64,000 bases of DNA from Salinilacihabitans rarus (GTDB lineage: Archaea; Halobacteriota; Halobacteria; Halobacteriales; Natrialbaceae): positions 434,001 through 498,000 of the forward strand of contig NZ_CP100762.1 in assembly GCF_024296665.1 (NCBI RefSeq). The letters are read 5' to 3'. The position numbers were made by a program, and so were the translations under genes. Position 1 is the stretch's first letter; the number at the start of each line of letters is the position of its first letter. Positions 18,161 to 26,545 of the stretch are shown piece after piece. The notes beneath the pieces were generated by a model, which did no database searches, had not been told where the DNA came from, and saw only the letters and a program-made list of their open reading frames with translations.

Positions 18161-20347
18161 ATGGCACGCGGACCTTCGGGAACGAGTGAATCCGATAGTC
18201 GCAACGTACGCAGGGACTCCCTGCTGGATCGACGGTCGTACCTGAAAGCGGCCGGGATCGCGGCCGGCGTGATGGCCGGCGCGGCCGGCAGCGCCGCGGC
18301 GGCCGAGGACGCCGACGTGAACATCGTCGAGGCCGGCGCCGACGATACCGGGAACAGGGCGATCAACGACGTACTGGACCGCGTCCACGGGAGCGGCAAG
18401 ACGATCTACTTCCCGCCGGGGCGGTACCTGCTGCGGTCGTTCCGGACCGCCGCGAACGACTGGACGTGGGTCGGCGAGGACGCGACCATCGTCGTCCCCG
18501 GCAGCGAGAACCGGAACTACCTCTTCTTCGAGGGCGACCGGTGGACGTTCGACAACTTCACGATCGACCTGACGGCGTCCGGCGCCGCGCCGATCAACTA
18601 CCCCCGTGGCAACGACTGGGAGTTCAAGAACGTCGTCTTCGAGGGGCAGATGGACGACCCGGAGTACCGGGCCGGGTCGAACCTGCTGTACCCCAACGTC
18701 GACAGCGCCGGCGCGACCGGCGTGATCGAGAACGTGATCGCGACCGACGGGAGCGCCGACCCGGGCGACTCCTCCAACCGCGGCGGGTTGTGGGCCGGTC
18801 CGAGCAACGAGGGCCACCTGATCGTTCGCAACAGCCACTTCCGGCACTTCGCGAACAACACGCTGTACGTCGCGAACATCCCCGGCCGCGTGACGATCGA
18901 TGGCTGTCTCATCGAGGACAGCAACGTCGGCGTCCGCATCGGCGGCAACACGGCGGTCCGGGACACCGTCTTCGACCAGCGCGGGCCGGTGCCGCGGGCG
19001 CGCTGGTCCGGCGGCCGGGCGGCCCGGGGGATCTGGATCAACAGCAACTCCTACGTCCCCGGCGACATCGAGGTCGAAGGCTGTGATTTCCTGATGAACG
19101 GCCCGCAGGGCGCCCACGCCGTCTTCTCCCGGCGTCGCCTCGACGGGATCGAGATCCGTGACTGCCGGATCCACCAGAACGGCGGCTTCACCGGCATCGA
19201 GTTCGCCGACGGCGGCTCCGGCGCGACGGTGATCGAGGACACGAGCGTCGTCGGCGACTCCTCGAAACCCGCGATCAGGCTCGTCGACCGCGACGGGGCG
19301 CGGCTCCGGCGCGTCTGCGTCCAGAAGTCCGGCCCCGGGATCGAACTCCGCGGGTCGAGCAACGTCTCCGTCGAGGACTCGAACGTCAACGTCTCCGGAC
19401 AGCAGTTCACCGGCGTCGCGCCGTCGACCCGCGACGTCACCGCGAACGAGAGTTGCCCGGCGCCGTCGAGCGACTGGGACGGCGAGTCGGAGCCAGGCGA
19501 CGACCGCGACGACGAGGACGAACCCGCCGAACCCGAGGGGACCGAGGTCCGACTGGTGGGGACCGCCGAGTACGTGATCGAGGCCTCCGGCGAGGTGCAG
19601 CCGGCACCCGAGATCGCAGAGTGGGTCGAAGAGGGTGACCAGTACGGCGACGGCCGGGTCGAGTGGTACCTGACCGACTCCGAGACCGCGTGGTACGTCA
19701 CCGGCGAGATCGAGACCCTCGACGTGGACGACCCGAGCACCGTGACCGTCTACGTCGACGGCGAGGAGGTCGACCCCGAGACGTACCCCTCGGCGGACGA
19801 GGACGACGGCGAGCACAGCCTCCGTCTCGACGGGACCGCCGAGTACCTGATCGAAGTCAGCGGCGAGATCCGCCCCGCCGAGGAGATCGCCGAGTGGGTC
19901 GAGGAAGGCGAACAGTACGGCGACGGCTGGGCCGAGTGGTACCTGACCGACTCCTGGACCGAGTGGCAGTTCACCGGCGAGATAGAGCGGTTCGAACTCT
20001 CCGGCGCGGAGAACCTCGACGTCTACCTCGACGGCGACGCCGTCGACCCCGACGACCTCGGGGCCGACGACGGCGACGGCGTCCCGCCGAACCGGATCAC
20101 GATCACCGGCACGGGGACGCCGACGGAGTACACCTTCACCGCGAGCGGCGACGTCGTCGACAACCCCGACCGCGGAACCCTAGAAGAGTGGGACGAGATC
20201 GACGGCAGCACCGTCACGGGCTGGGTGACCGACCCCGAGCACGTCGACAGCTTCCGCTTCGAGGGATCGCTGACGAACCTCGAGTTACGCCAGGGCGAGG
20301 CGGAGGTCCGGGTCAACGGCGTCGCGGTCGACCCCGGGGACGTCTGA
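18161..20347 (+). CDS. Tat-exported right-handed beta-helix protein with three C-terminal repeat domains
   Basis: 728 residues from the ATG at 18161. A Tat signal (DRRSYLKAAG, R24-R25, then an Ala/Gly-rich stretch) predicts export with cleavage near residue 48. Residues about 50-440 look like a pectate-lyase-like parallel beta-helix: repeated short strands such as IVRNSHFRHFANNTLYV, VTIDGCLIEDSNVGVRIGG and IEIRDCRIHQNGGFTGIEF. An acidic linker (445-458) leads to three modules of about 85 residues (about 460-545, 552-635, 644-728). The first two are close copies (GTAEYvIE.SGE, AEWVEEG.QYGDG, EWYLTDS) and the third is diverged, ending RVNGVAVDP. No catalytic residues are recognisable, so it could be a polysaccharide lyase, hydrolase or structural surface protein. 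Confidence 0.85.
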   Translation: MARGPSGTSESDSRNVRRDSLLDRRSYLKAAGIAAGVMAGAAGSAAAAEDADVNIVEAGADDTGNRAINDVLDRVHGSGKTIYFPPGRYLLRSFRTAANDWTWVGEDATIVVPGSENRNYLFFEGDRWTFDNFTIDLTASGAAPINYPRGNDWEFKNVVFEGQMDDPEYRAGSNLLYPNVDSAGATGVIENVIATDGSADPGDSSNRGGLWAGPSNEGHLIVRNSHFRHFANNTLYVANIPGRVTIDGCLIEDSNVGVRIGGNTAVRDTVFDQRGPVPRARWSGGRAARGIWINSNSYVPGDIEVEGCDFLMNGPQGAHAVFSRRRLDGIEIRDCRIHQNGGFTGIEFADGGSGATVIEDTSVVGDSSKPAIRLVDRDGARLRRVCVQKSGPGIELRGSSNVSVEDSNVNVSGQQFTGVAPSTRDVTANESCPAPSSDWDGESEPGDDRDDEDEPAEPEGTEVRLVGTAEYVIEASGEVQPAPEIAEWVEEGDQYGDGRVEWYLTDSETAWYVTGEIETLDVDDPSTVTVYVDGEEVDPETYPSADEDDGEHSLRLDGTAEYLIEVSGEIRPAEEIAEWVEEGEQYGDGWAEWYLTDSWTEWQFTGEIERFELSGAENLDVYLDGDAVDPDDLGADDGDGVPPNRITITGTGTPTEYTFTASGDVVDNPDRGTLEEWDEIDGSTVTGWVTDPEHVDSFRFEGSLTNLELRQGEAEVRVNGVAVDPGDV

Positions 20348-20436
20348 GCGGCGTCGGGGACCGACCGCGCTCCGGTCGGGTTCTCTGACCCTCGGGCTGA
20401 CGCGACGGTAACGGGGCTGTACCCGTCCGAAGCCGT

Positions 20437-20444
20437 GATATAAC
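20437..20444 (+). promoter_or_regulatory. TATA box of the asparagine-synthetase-like gene
   Basis: GATATAAC, 30-37 nt before the ATG at 20474; supports independent transcription from the upstream beta-helix gene. Confidence 0.5.
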
Positions 20445-20473
20445 AATACCGGGTAACGGCGTCGGGTCCGGAC

Positions 20474-22300
20474 ATGGTCGGAATCACCGGCAGGCTGTCC
20501 CGACGGGAGCCCCGCCAGGGGTCGTTCGCGGAGTCGCTTCGGCCGCTGTTGCACACGGAGCGGCTGAACCCCCACATCGCGTACCGGACCGACGTCCACT
20601 CGGTCGGCTACACGGCCTACCCCGAGTACCCGATCCGGACGTTCGAGGCCGACGGCGTCCGGGTCTGCTTCGAGGGACGGCTCTACGACCGGCCGGCCGA
20701 CGCCGTCGAATCGGAGGTCATCGAGGTCGCCCGCCGGGCGCTGGCGGACGACCCGGATCCGGGGCCGATCCGCGACTGGCTGCTCGACGTCGACGGGGAG
20801 TTCCTGCTGGTCGCCTGCGACGTGGAGAGCGGGCGACTCGCCGTGCTCAACGACGCGCTCGCGCGGCTGCCGACGTACTACTACCGCGACGAGGACGCGT
20901 TCGTCCTCTCGCGCGAGATCCGTTACCTCCTCGAATCCATCGACGTCGAGTTCGACCGCCTCGGCGTCGCGCAGTGTCTCCTGTTCGGCTACACGCTGGG
21001 CGATCGAACGATCGTCGAGGGCGTCAGCCGACTCCGGCCGGCGACGCTGCTGACGGTCGAACCCGACTCGCTCGCGGTCACGACGACGCGGCTCCACACC
21101 TTCGACTTCGACGAGCACCGCCACGACGACCGGAGCCGGACGCGCAACGCCTCCGAACTCGTCTCGCGGTTCGAGACGGCCTGCGAGAACCGCGCGGGGT
21201 ACGCCGACCGCGACGTGATCTCGCTGAGCGGCGGGCTCGACTCCCGGTCGGTGCTCGCCGGCTACGCGGCGGCCGGGCTCTCGCCCGTGGCGGCCACGAT
21301 GGAGTCCGAGGAGTACGTCGCGCGGTCCGACGTCGAAATCGCCGAGCGGCTGGCGGCGGACTTCGACGTCGACTGGCGGACCTACCACGTCGGCCACCCG
21401 ACGGGTGCGGACCTCGACACGCTCGTGAAGACGAAAAACGGCCACATCGGGCTGATGACCTCGTTCATCCTCGACTTCTTCCGCCAGCTCGAAGCCGAGT
21501 TCGGCCCCGACGTCACGTACATCACCGGCGACGGCGGGGACAAGGCCCTCCCCGACCTGACCCCGGTCCGGTCGCTCTCCGAGGACGACCTCGTCGACTA
21601 CGTGCTGGCACAGAACAGCCTCGTCGACGTCGAGCGGGTGGCGGAGCTGACGCGGCTCTCCGAGGGCGAGATCAGGCGGAGCGTCCGCGAGCACGTCGAC
21701 GCGTTCCCGGAGCGGACCCCCGCCGGGAAGTACGTCCACTTCCTCGTGTACGGGCGGGCGGTCAACTTCCTGTTCGAGGGCGAGGACCGCAACCGGCTGT
21801 TCTTCTGGAGCGTGACGCCGTTTTACTCGCTGCCGTTTTTCCGGTACGCGATGAACTGCCCGCCGGAACAGAAGGAGCGGTACAAGCTCTACCGGTCGTT
21901 CCTCGGCCAACTCGCGCCGAGCGCCGCCGGCCGGGTCCACCCCATCTACGGGGCACCCGTCGACTCCTCGCGCCACGCCCTCGCGGCGCTCGTCGACGAC
22001 GTCCTCTCGCGGTACCCGTCCGTCTTCGAGACGGTGAAACCGTTCATCAAGGCGTTCAACGACCTCGACACGGGCTCGACGGTCGGCCCGGACACCGTCG
22101 ACTGCATCCGCCACCAGGTCGACCGCAACGACGTCGTCGACGACCTCTTCGACCGGCAGGCGCTCGACCGGATCATCGACGCCCACGACGAGTACGGGAA
22201 GTTCACCCTCTACCGGATCTTCGCGCTGACCTCCGTCGTCGACGACATCCACTCGACCCGGAGCGTCCTCGAGGCCAACCGGGACGCGGTGTTCGCCTGA
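20474..22300 (+). CDS. Asparagine-synthetase-like protein lacking the N-terminal catalytic Cys
   Basis: 608 residues. Residues 1-215 resemble the class II glutamine amidotransferase domain of AsnB, and residues 220-600 an ATP-pyrophosphatase synthetase domain with the PP-loop SGGLDSRS near 250 and the downstream ITGDGGD segment. The protein starts MVGITG where active AsnB has MCG, so the glutaminase nucleophile Cys2 is missing. It may use free ammonia or another amine, or activate a carboxylate without glutamine. Homologues of this type occur in polysaccharide and modified-peptide clusters, where they amidate sugar acids. Its position between two exported beta-helix genes suggests a link to surface or exopolysaccharide metabolism, which is inference. 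Confidence 0.82.
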   Translation: MVGITGRLSRREPRQGSFAESLRPLLHTERLNPHIAYRTDVHSVGYTAYPEYPIRTFEADGVRVCFEGRLYDRPADAVESEVIEVARRALADDPDPGPIRDWLLDVDGEFLLVACDVESGRLAVLNDALARLPTYYYRDEDAFVLSREIRYLLESIDVEFDRLGVAQCLLFGYTLGDRTIVEGVSRLRPATLLTVEPDSLAVTTTRLHTFDFDEHRHDDRSRTRNASELVSRFETACENRAGYADRDVISLSGGLDSRSVLAGYAAAGLSPVAATMESEEYVARSDVEIAERLAADFDVDWRTYHVGHPTGADLDTLVKTKNGHIGLMTSFILDFFRQLEAEFGPDVTYITGDGGDKALPDLTPVRSLSEDDLVDYVLAQNSLVDVERVAELTRLSEGEIRRSVREHVDAFPERTPAGKYVHFLVYGRAVNFLFEGEDRNRLFFWSVTPFYSLPFFRYAMNCPPEQKERYKLYRSFLGQLAPSAAGRVHPIYGAPVDSSRHALAALVDDVLSRYPSVFETVKPFIKAFNDLDTGSTVGPDTVDCIRHQVDRNDVVDDLFDRQALDRIIDAHDEYGKFTLYRIFALTSVVDDIHSTRSVLEANRDAVFA

Positions 22301-22337
22301 GCCGCGGCCGGGACCTACGGCGCGGTCCGCGGCCCCG

Positions 22338-23618
22338 TCAGTCCTCCAGCAACGTGTCGGGGTCGACCGCGACGCCGTTGACCCGGACCTCCGCCTCGCC
22401 GTCGACCGACAGCGACTCCAGCCGGCCGCTGAACCGGTAGGCGTCGAGCCAGTTTGCGACCTCGCCGCTCGCGCGGTTGCCGTCGACCTCCGCGGCGTCG
22501 TCGACCGTCGCGCCGTCGTCGGTGCTGGCCGCGACCGCCCCGGAGACGGTGAACTCGTAGCTGGTGATCTCGTCGGACCCCTTCTCGCGGCCGTCGAAGA
22601 AGATCGTGTTCAACAGGAGCGGCTCGTCGTCGCCCTCGACGGAGCCGCCAGCGGCCGCCTCCTCGGCGCTCGTGGGGACGCCCTCGGGGACCTCGGTCGT
22701 CGGATTCGAGCCGGCGCCTTCGACGGTGAACTCGCTCGTGGGCCGGTCGCCGGCGAACTCGCAGTCGCGCAGGGTCGCGGTGCCGCCCTGGGCCGTCGTC
22801 GTCATGCTCCCGGGGGTCTCCCACGTGAAGTGGCAGTCTTCGAGGACGATGTCGGAGGGGTTCGACCGGTACCACGCCCAGATACCCCGGCCGCCGGGGT
22901 AGCCGGTCGCGTCGTGGACGAAGACGCAGTCGCGGGCGCGACTCCCCTTCGTCCCCAGCCGCAGGTGGTTGACGCCGTTGCCCCGGAAGTAACACGACTC
23001 GAGTTTGACCGGGCCGCCGCTGGGCCCGGCGCCGGAGGCGTAGGCCGCGTTCGAGGGCCACCCCGCGAAGTGGACGCGGTCGAGTTCGAGGGTGCCGGCG
23101 TGCTCGCTCGACGCCCACAGCGCGCTGCGCCCCCAGTTCTTGCCGCCGTGGACGCCGCAGTCGTCCTCGCCGACGCTCGACCCGTCGCCGAGGTAGACGT
23201 TCTCGATCCGGCCGGTCGACCCGGCGTCGACGGCCGCGGTGATCGCGAAACACGGCGGGTCGTTGCGGAGGTCGTGGTCGCCGCGGAAGCCGACGTCGCG
23301 GATCGTCCAGTCGCTGCCGCGCGCGTGGATCGTCGCCGCCGTGTTCGACGCGGTACAGTCGATCAGGACGTTCTCGAACGTCTCGCCGCTGCCGACCGAG
23401 ATGACCTCGTGTTGGCCCGAGGGGACCTCGATCACGTCGTAGTCGTCCGACGCCGCGGCCGCCGTTCCGCTCGCGGCGGCCGTCGCCGCGCCGGCCGCGG
23501 CCGCGCCCACCATCCCGAGGTACGCGCGACGGTGGATCGAACCGTCCCTGTTCGGCCGTTCGCGGGTGTCGTCCGCGTCGGCAGTCTCGTCATCCAGTAC
23601 GTCAGGTTCGCGTGCCAT
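22338..23618 (-). CDS. Tat-exported right-handed beta-helix protein with C-terminal beta domain
   Basis: 426 residues from the ATG at 23618. It has a Tat signal (HRRAYLGMVG, R30-R31, then Ala-rich), then a parallel beta-helix region of about 70-330: NVLIDCTASNTAATIHARG, WTIRDVGFRGDHD, VKLESCYFRGNGVNHLRLG, IVLEDCHFTWETPG. The last 80 residues (SYEFTVSGAV, ANWLDAYRFSGRLESL, EVRVNGVAVDP) are the same module as the third C-terminal repeat of the protein at 18161-20347. It converges on the asparagine-synthetase-like gene (38 nt apart). An Asp/Ser linker lies near residues 300-335. The two beta-helix proteins are probably paralogues acting on the same surface or polymer. Confidence 0.83.
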   Translation of the reverse strand: MAREPDVLDDETADADDTRERPNRDGSIHRRAYLGMVGAAAAGAATAAASGTAAAASDDYDVIEVPSGQHEVISVGSGETFENVLIDCTASNTAATIHARGSDWTIRDVGFRGDHDLRNDPPCFAITAAVDAGSTGRIENVYLGDGSSVGEDDCGVHGGKNWGRSALWASSEHAGTLELDRVHFAGWPSNAAYASGAGPSGGPVKLESCYFRGNGVNHLRLGTKGSRARDCVFVHDATGYPGGRGIWAWYRSNPSDIVLEDCHFTWETPGSMTTTAQGGTATLRDCEFAGDRPTSEFTVEGAGSNPTTEVPEGVPTSAEEAAAGGSVEGDDEPLLLNTIFFDGREKGSDEITSYEFTVSGAVAASTDDGATVDDAAEVDGNRASGEVANWLDAYRFSGRLESLSVDGEAEVRVNGVAVDPDTLLED

Positions 23619-23644
23619 ACACCCCAGACGGACAGTCACCGGAA

Positions 23645-23676
23645 CATAAATTTTTCGTATTGCCACTTATAATTTT
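23645..23676 (-). promoter_or_regulatory. Promoter of the second beta-helix gene
   Basis: An AT-rich tract holds two possible boxes on the minus strand: TTTATG (23645-23650), 27-32 nt before the ATG and right for a leaderless start, and a stronger TTATAAG near 23667-23673 that would give a leader of about 25 nt. The AT-rich run continues to about 23745. Confidence 0.5.
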
Positions 23677-23829
23677 TCGTGAGATAAATTTGTTCCTAAC
23701 TGTCCACGGAAGGGGTATCGACCCGGACTCGCTAATCTTTATACGTCCGCGAGCGCGCCGCTCCCCCGAACCGCCCGTACGCGACGGCGCCGGCCACGGA
23801 TATATGCCGCTGGCCGCTGTAGGGAGCCG

Positions 23830-24516
23830 GTGACTCGGCTCGTGTCCCGAACGCGCCAGACGAGCGCCCCCGGCGAAGCGGCGCCCGAACCGGTCCCTGT
23901 CCCCGAGGAGCGCGTCCTCCGGGCGTGGCTCGCCCGGGAGGCCGACCGCGGCGCGGCCCCCGTCGATCCGGAGTCGGTCCCGACGGACCGGACGGCGATG
24001 CTCGACGCGCTCCTCGCGGCGAAGCCGGGGGCGGCGGCGTTCGTCTGGCGCGAGCGACCCGTCCGCTGGTACCGACTCGACCTCGACTGGGATCGCTTCG
24101 CGGCGCTCCGGCCGGTGAACGGCCCGGACGACGCCCTGTGGCGGGCCGCCTCCACGGACGGGACCCTGTTCGGCGTGGCCGAGCGGGCCCGCGAGGAGGG
24201 GTTCGCCCCGCTCCGGGAGGCGGGAATCGACCCGGCGGCGATCCGCGCGTACCGCGACGACCTCGCCGCCGGGCGACGACTCGACCCGCTTGTCGTCCGG
24301 ACCAGACGCGGCGCGACCCCGTGGTTCGTCGCCGACGGGAACCACCGGGCGACGGCGGTGGCGCTGCACGCCCTCGAAACCGGCCGGTACGATCCCCAGA
24401 CGGCCTACGTGGCCGTGACCGCGAACCCCGTCCTCGGGCCGGCGCTCGCTCGCGTGCGGGGGCTCCTCCAGCGTCTTCGCGGACGGACGATCGGTCACGG
24501 GGGCGTACGGCGGTGA
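23830..24516 (+). CDS. ParB/Srx-fold-like protein
   Basis: 228 residues from a GTG at 23830 (GTG at 23841 is also possible). The recognisable part is near the C-terminus: RRLDPLVVRTRRG, then VADGNHRATAVALHALETG. That is the 'DG.HR..A' pattern of ParB/Srx-like nucleotide-binding folds. There is no HTH domain, so it is not a chromosome-partition ParB. The rest is helical and charged. Stand-alone ParB-like proteins turn up in haloarchaeal polysaccharide clusters, but the role is unknown. It follows the beta-helix/Asn-synthetase block and precedes the tRNA repeat array. Confidence 0.65.
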   Translation: MTRLVSRTRQTSAPGEAAPEPVPVPEERVLRAWLAREADRGAAPVDPESVPTDRTAMLDALLAAKPGAAAFVWRERPVRWYRLDLDWDRFAALRPVNGPDDALWRAASTDGTLFGVAERAREEGFAPLREAGIDPAAIRAYRDDLAAGRRLDPLVVRTRRGATPWFVADGNHRATAVALHALETGRYDPQTAYVAVTANPVLGPALARVRGLLQRLRGRTIGHGGVRR

Positions 24517-24550
24517 CGGCGTCGCCGCTCGGGCGGTCGTCCGTGATGAG

Positions 24551-24857
24551 AGCGGGCCGCGATTCGAACCACGCCCGAGAACCCGCTCACTTCGTTCGCG
24601 GAACCTCGATTTACGTCAGAGTCCGCCGATGGCGGACTCTGACCGCACGGTCGGACGTGCTCGCTTCGTTGCGCGCAGCCTCCCTGCGTTCAAATCGTGC
24701 CTGCCGCTTCGCTCCTCGCGAATCGTTCGTCGCAGAAAGCGGGCCGGGCGCGATTTGAACACACAGTCGGACGTGCTCACTCCGTTCCGCGCGACCTCCC
24801 TACGTTCAAATCCCGCCGGATCCGATGCTCACCGCTCGCGGAGTTGCTCGCGGTGAG
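24551..24857. repeat. Array of decayed tRNA-Lys 3'-end copies and flanking repeats
   Basis: Downstream of tRNA-Lys lie partial copies of its 3' end. A 26-nt exact copy (24737-24762 versus 24858-24883 in the gene) covers the T-arm and acceptor, and a diverged copy starts at 24551. A second repeat of 47 nt (24650-24696 and 24766-24812, 41 of 47 identical) has the same spacing of about 116-121 bp, so the array is a tandem repeat of a unit of that length. Each unit also holds the T-loop box in both orientations (GATTTGAAC ... GTTCAAATC). A perfect 13-bp hairpin sits at 24615-24643. No protein-coding sequence is apparent. Confidence 0.75.
24615..24643. repeat. Perfect 13-bp inverted repeat
   Basis: GTCAGAGTCCGCC and its exact reverse complement, separated by GAT. 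It lies inside the tRNA-derived repeat array. It could fold as a stable hairpin in RNA or be a mobile-element end. Confidence 0.8.
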
Positions 24858-24860
24858 AAG

Positions 24861-24934
24861 CGGGCCGGGCGCGATTTGAACACGCGACCGACGGATTAAG
24901 AGTCCGTCGCTCTGCCTAACTGAGCTACCGGCCC
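24861..24934 (-). tRNA. tRNA-Lys (anticodon CTT)
   Basis: A 74-nt cloverleaf on the minus strand. The acceptor stem is GGGCCGG/CCGGCCC with discriminator G, the D-arm is AGCTCAGTTAGGCAGAGC, the anticodon stem is ACGGA/TCCGT around the loop CTCTTAA (anticodon CTT, reads AAG Lys), and the T-arm has loop TTCAAAT. There is no intron and CCA is not encoded, as usual in haloarchaea. A TATA-like CGTATTTCAATAC (24958-24970, minus strand) lies about 25 nt upstream. Fragments of its 3' end are repeated downstream. Confidence 0.95.
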
Positions 24935-25064
24935 TGTGTACGAACGTTTCGGTCGGGTATTGAAATACGTTTCCTTTAGCGAGTTCCGTGCGAGGGCGGG
25001 ACAAACCGGTTGCGCGCCGAGAGCGTCCTGTCCGAGAACCAAAACGTAACAATCTTCGGGAGCG

Positions 25065-25070
25065 TTAAGT
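25065..25070 (+). promoter_or_regulatory. TATA box of the TrkA-N/DHH gene
   Basis: TTAAGT, 27-32 nt before the ATG at 25097; fits a leaderless start and supports that ATG over the ATG-less extension to 25010. Confidence 0.5.
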
Positions 25071-25096
25071 ACGGTGGGTTCAACCACACTCTCACC

Positions 25097-26545
25097 ATGA
25101 GCACGGGGGTCACTATCTCGTCGATATCTGACTACGCCATTCTGGGCTGTGGCAGCGTCGGCTACGCCGTCGCGGAGGAACTCGTCGATCAGGGGAAGGA
25201 CGTCCTCATCATCGACCGCGACGAGAGTCGCGTCGAGTCGCTGCGCGACCAGGACCTCGACGCCCGCACCGCCGACATCGGCGACCCGGAGACCGCCGAC
25301 CTCGTCGCCGACCGGAGCGTCGTCCTCATCCTCGCCTCGGACGTCGAGGCGAACAAGCAGGCCGTCGAGAACATCCGCGAGAACGACGGCGAGCAGTTCG
25401 TGGTCGCGCGCGCGAGCGACCCGGTCTCGGGCGACGAACTCTCCGACCTCGGCGCCGACGTCGTGATCAACCCCTCGACGGTGATCGCCGACTCGGCCCT
25501 GCGCGCGCTCGAATCGGGTGAACTCGAGTACAACGCGGGCAAACTCGCGGAGATCATCGAGGAGACCGCCGGGCGACTCGCGATCGTCACTCAGGACAGC
25601 CCCGACCCCGACTCCATCGCCAGCGCGGCGGCGCTGCAGGCCATCGCCGACCATCTCGGGGTCGAGGCGGACATCATCTACATGGACGAGATCGGCCACC
25701 AGGAGAACCGGGCGTTCGTCAACCTGCTCGGGATCGACCTCCTCCAGTGGGACGACGTCGAGGACCGCTCGGCGTACGACACGGTCGCGCTCGTCGACCG
25801 CGCCACCTCCGGCGAGATGGAGTTCGACGTCGACATCATCGTCGACCACCGCGAACCCGAGGTCGACTACGACCCCTCGTTCGTCGACATCCGCCCGAAC
25901 ATGTCCTCGACGTCGACGATCATGACGAAGTACATCCAGGAGTTCGACATGAACGTCTCCGAGGAGGTCGCGACCGCCCTGCTCTACGGCATCCGCGCCG
26001 AGACGCTCGACTTCAAGCGCGACACGACCCCCGCCGACCTCACCGCCGCGGCCTACCTCTACCCGTTCGCGAACCACGACACCCTCGAACAGGTGGAGTC
26101 GCCGTCGATGTCCCCCGAGACGCTGGACGTCCTCGCCGAGGCCATCGCCAACCGCGACGTTCAGGGGAGCCACCTCGTCTCGAACGCGGGGTTCGTCCGC
26201 GACCGCGAGGCGCTCACGCAGGCGGCGAGCCACCTCCTCAACCTCGAAGGGGTGACGACGACGGCCGTCTTCGGCATCTCCGAGGAGACGATCTTCCTCG
26301 CGGCCCGCTCGAAGGACATCCGGATGAACATCGGCAGCGTCCTCGCCGACGCCTACGGGGAGATCGGCGAGACCGCCGGCCACTCCACGCAGGCCAGCGC
26401 CGAGATCCCCCTCGGCATCTTCACCGGGATCGAGATCTCCGACGACACCCGCGACACGTTACTTGAGTTGACCGAGGAGGCGGTGAAACGGACGCTGTTC
26501 GACGCGATGGGCGTCGACGGCAGCGAAGGATCGAACGGCGGTTAG
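25097..26545 (+). CDS. NAD-binding (TrkA-N) and DHH/DHHA1 phosphoesterase fusion
   Basis: 482 residues. Residues about 12-130 form a Rossmann domain (AILGCGSVGYAVAEELVDQG, then LIIDRDESRVESL), as in TrkA/RCK regulators. Residues about 155-460 are a DHH-type phosphoesterase: SPDPDSIASAAAL, then VALVDRATSGE, then IIVDHREPEVDYD (DHR in place of DHH) and a DHHA1-like end with SASEIPLG-type small residues. Archaeal fusions of this kind are thought to hydrolyse small nucleotides or RNA such as nanoRNA or cyclic dinucleotides; none is proven from sequence. It overlaps the convergent PRC-barrel gene by 4 nt at the stops (TTAG). Confidence 0.88.
   Translation: MSTGVTISSISDYAILGCGSVGYAVAEELVDQGKDVLIIDRDESRVESLRDQDLDARTADIGDPETADLVADRSVVLILASDVEANKQAVENIRENDGEQFVVARASDPVSGDELSDLGADVVINPSTVIADSALRALESGELEYNAGKLAEIIEETAGRLAIVTQDSPDPDSIASAAALQAIADHLGVEADIIYMDEIGHQENRAFVNLLGIDLLQWDDVEDRSAYDTVALVDRATSGEMEFDVDIIVDHREPEVDYDPSFVDIRPNMSSTSTIMTKYIQEFDMNVSEEVATALLYGIRAETLDFKRDTTPADLTAAAYLYPFANHDTLEQVESPSMSPETLDVLAEAIANRDVQGSHLVSNAGFVRDREALTQAASHLLNLEGVTTTAVFGISEETIFLAARSKDIRMNIGSVLADAYGEIGETAGHSTQASAEIPLGIFTGIEISDDTRDTLLELTEEAVKRTLFDAMGVDGSEGSNGG

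Noticed and set aside
18101-19816. A 571-codon minus-strand open frame
   Set aside because: Antisense shadow of the Tat beta-helix gene, which has a signal peptide, repeats and family similarity.
20285-22252. A 655-codon minus-strand open frame
   Set aside because: Antisense shadow of the asparagine-synthetase-like gene; composition is the reverse complement of acidic coding sequence and shows no motif.
24551-24883. The short regularly spaced repeats looked at first like a CRISPR array
   Set aside because: Only two to three units, repeats match tRNA 3' sequence, spacers are themselves repeated, and no cas genes are near.
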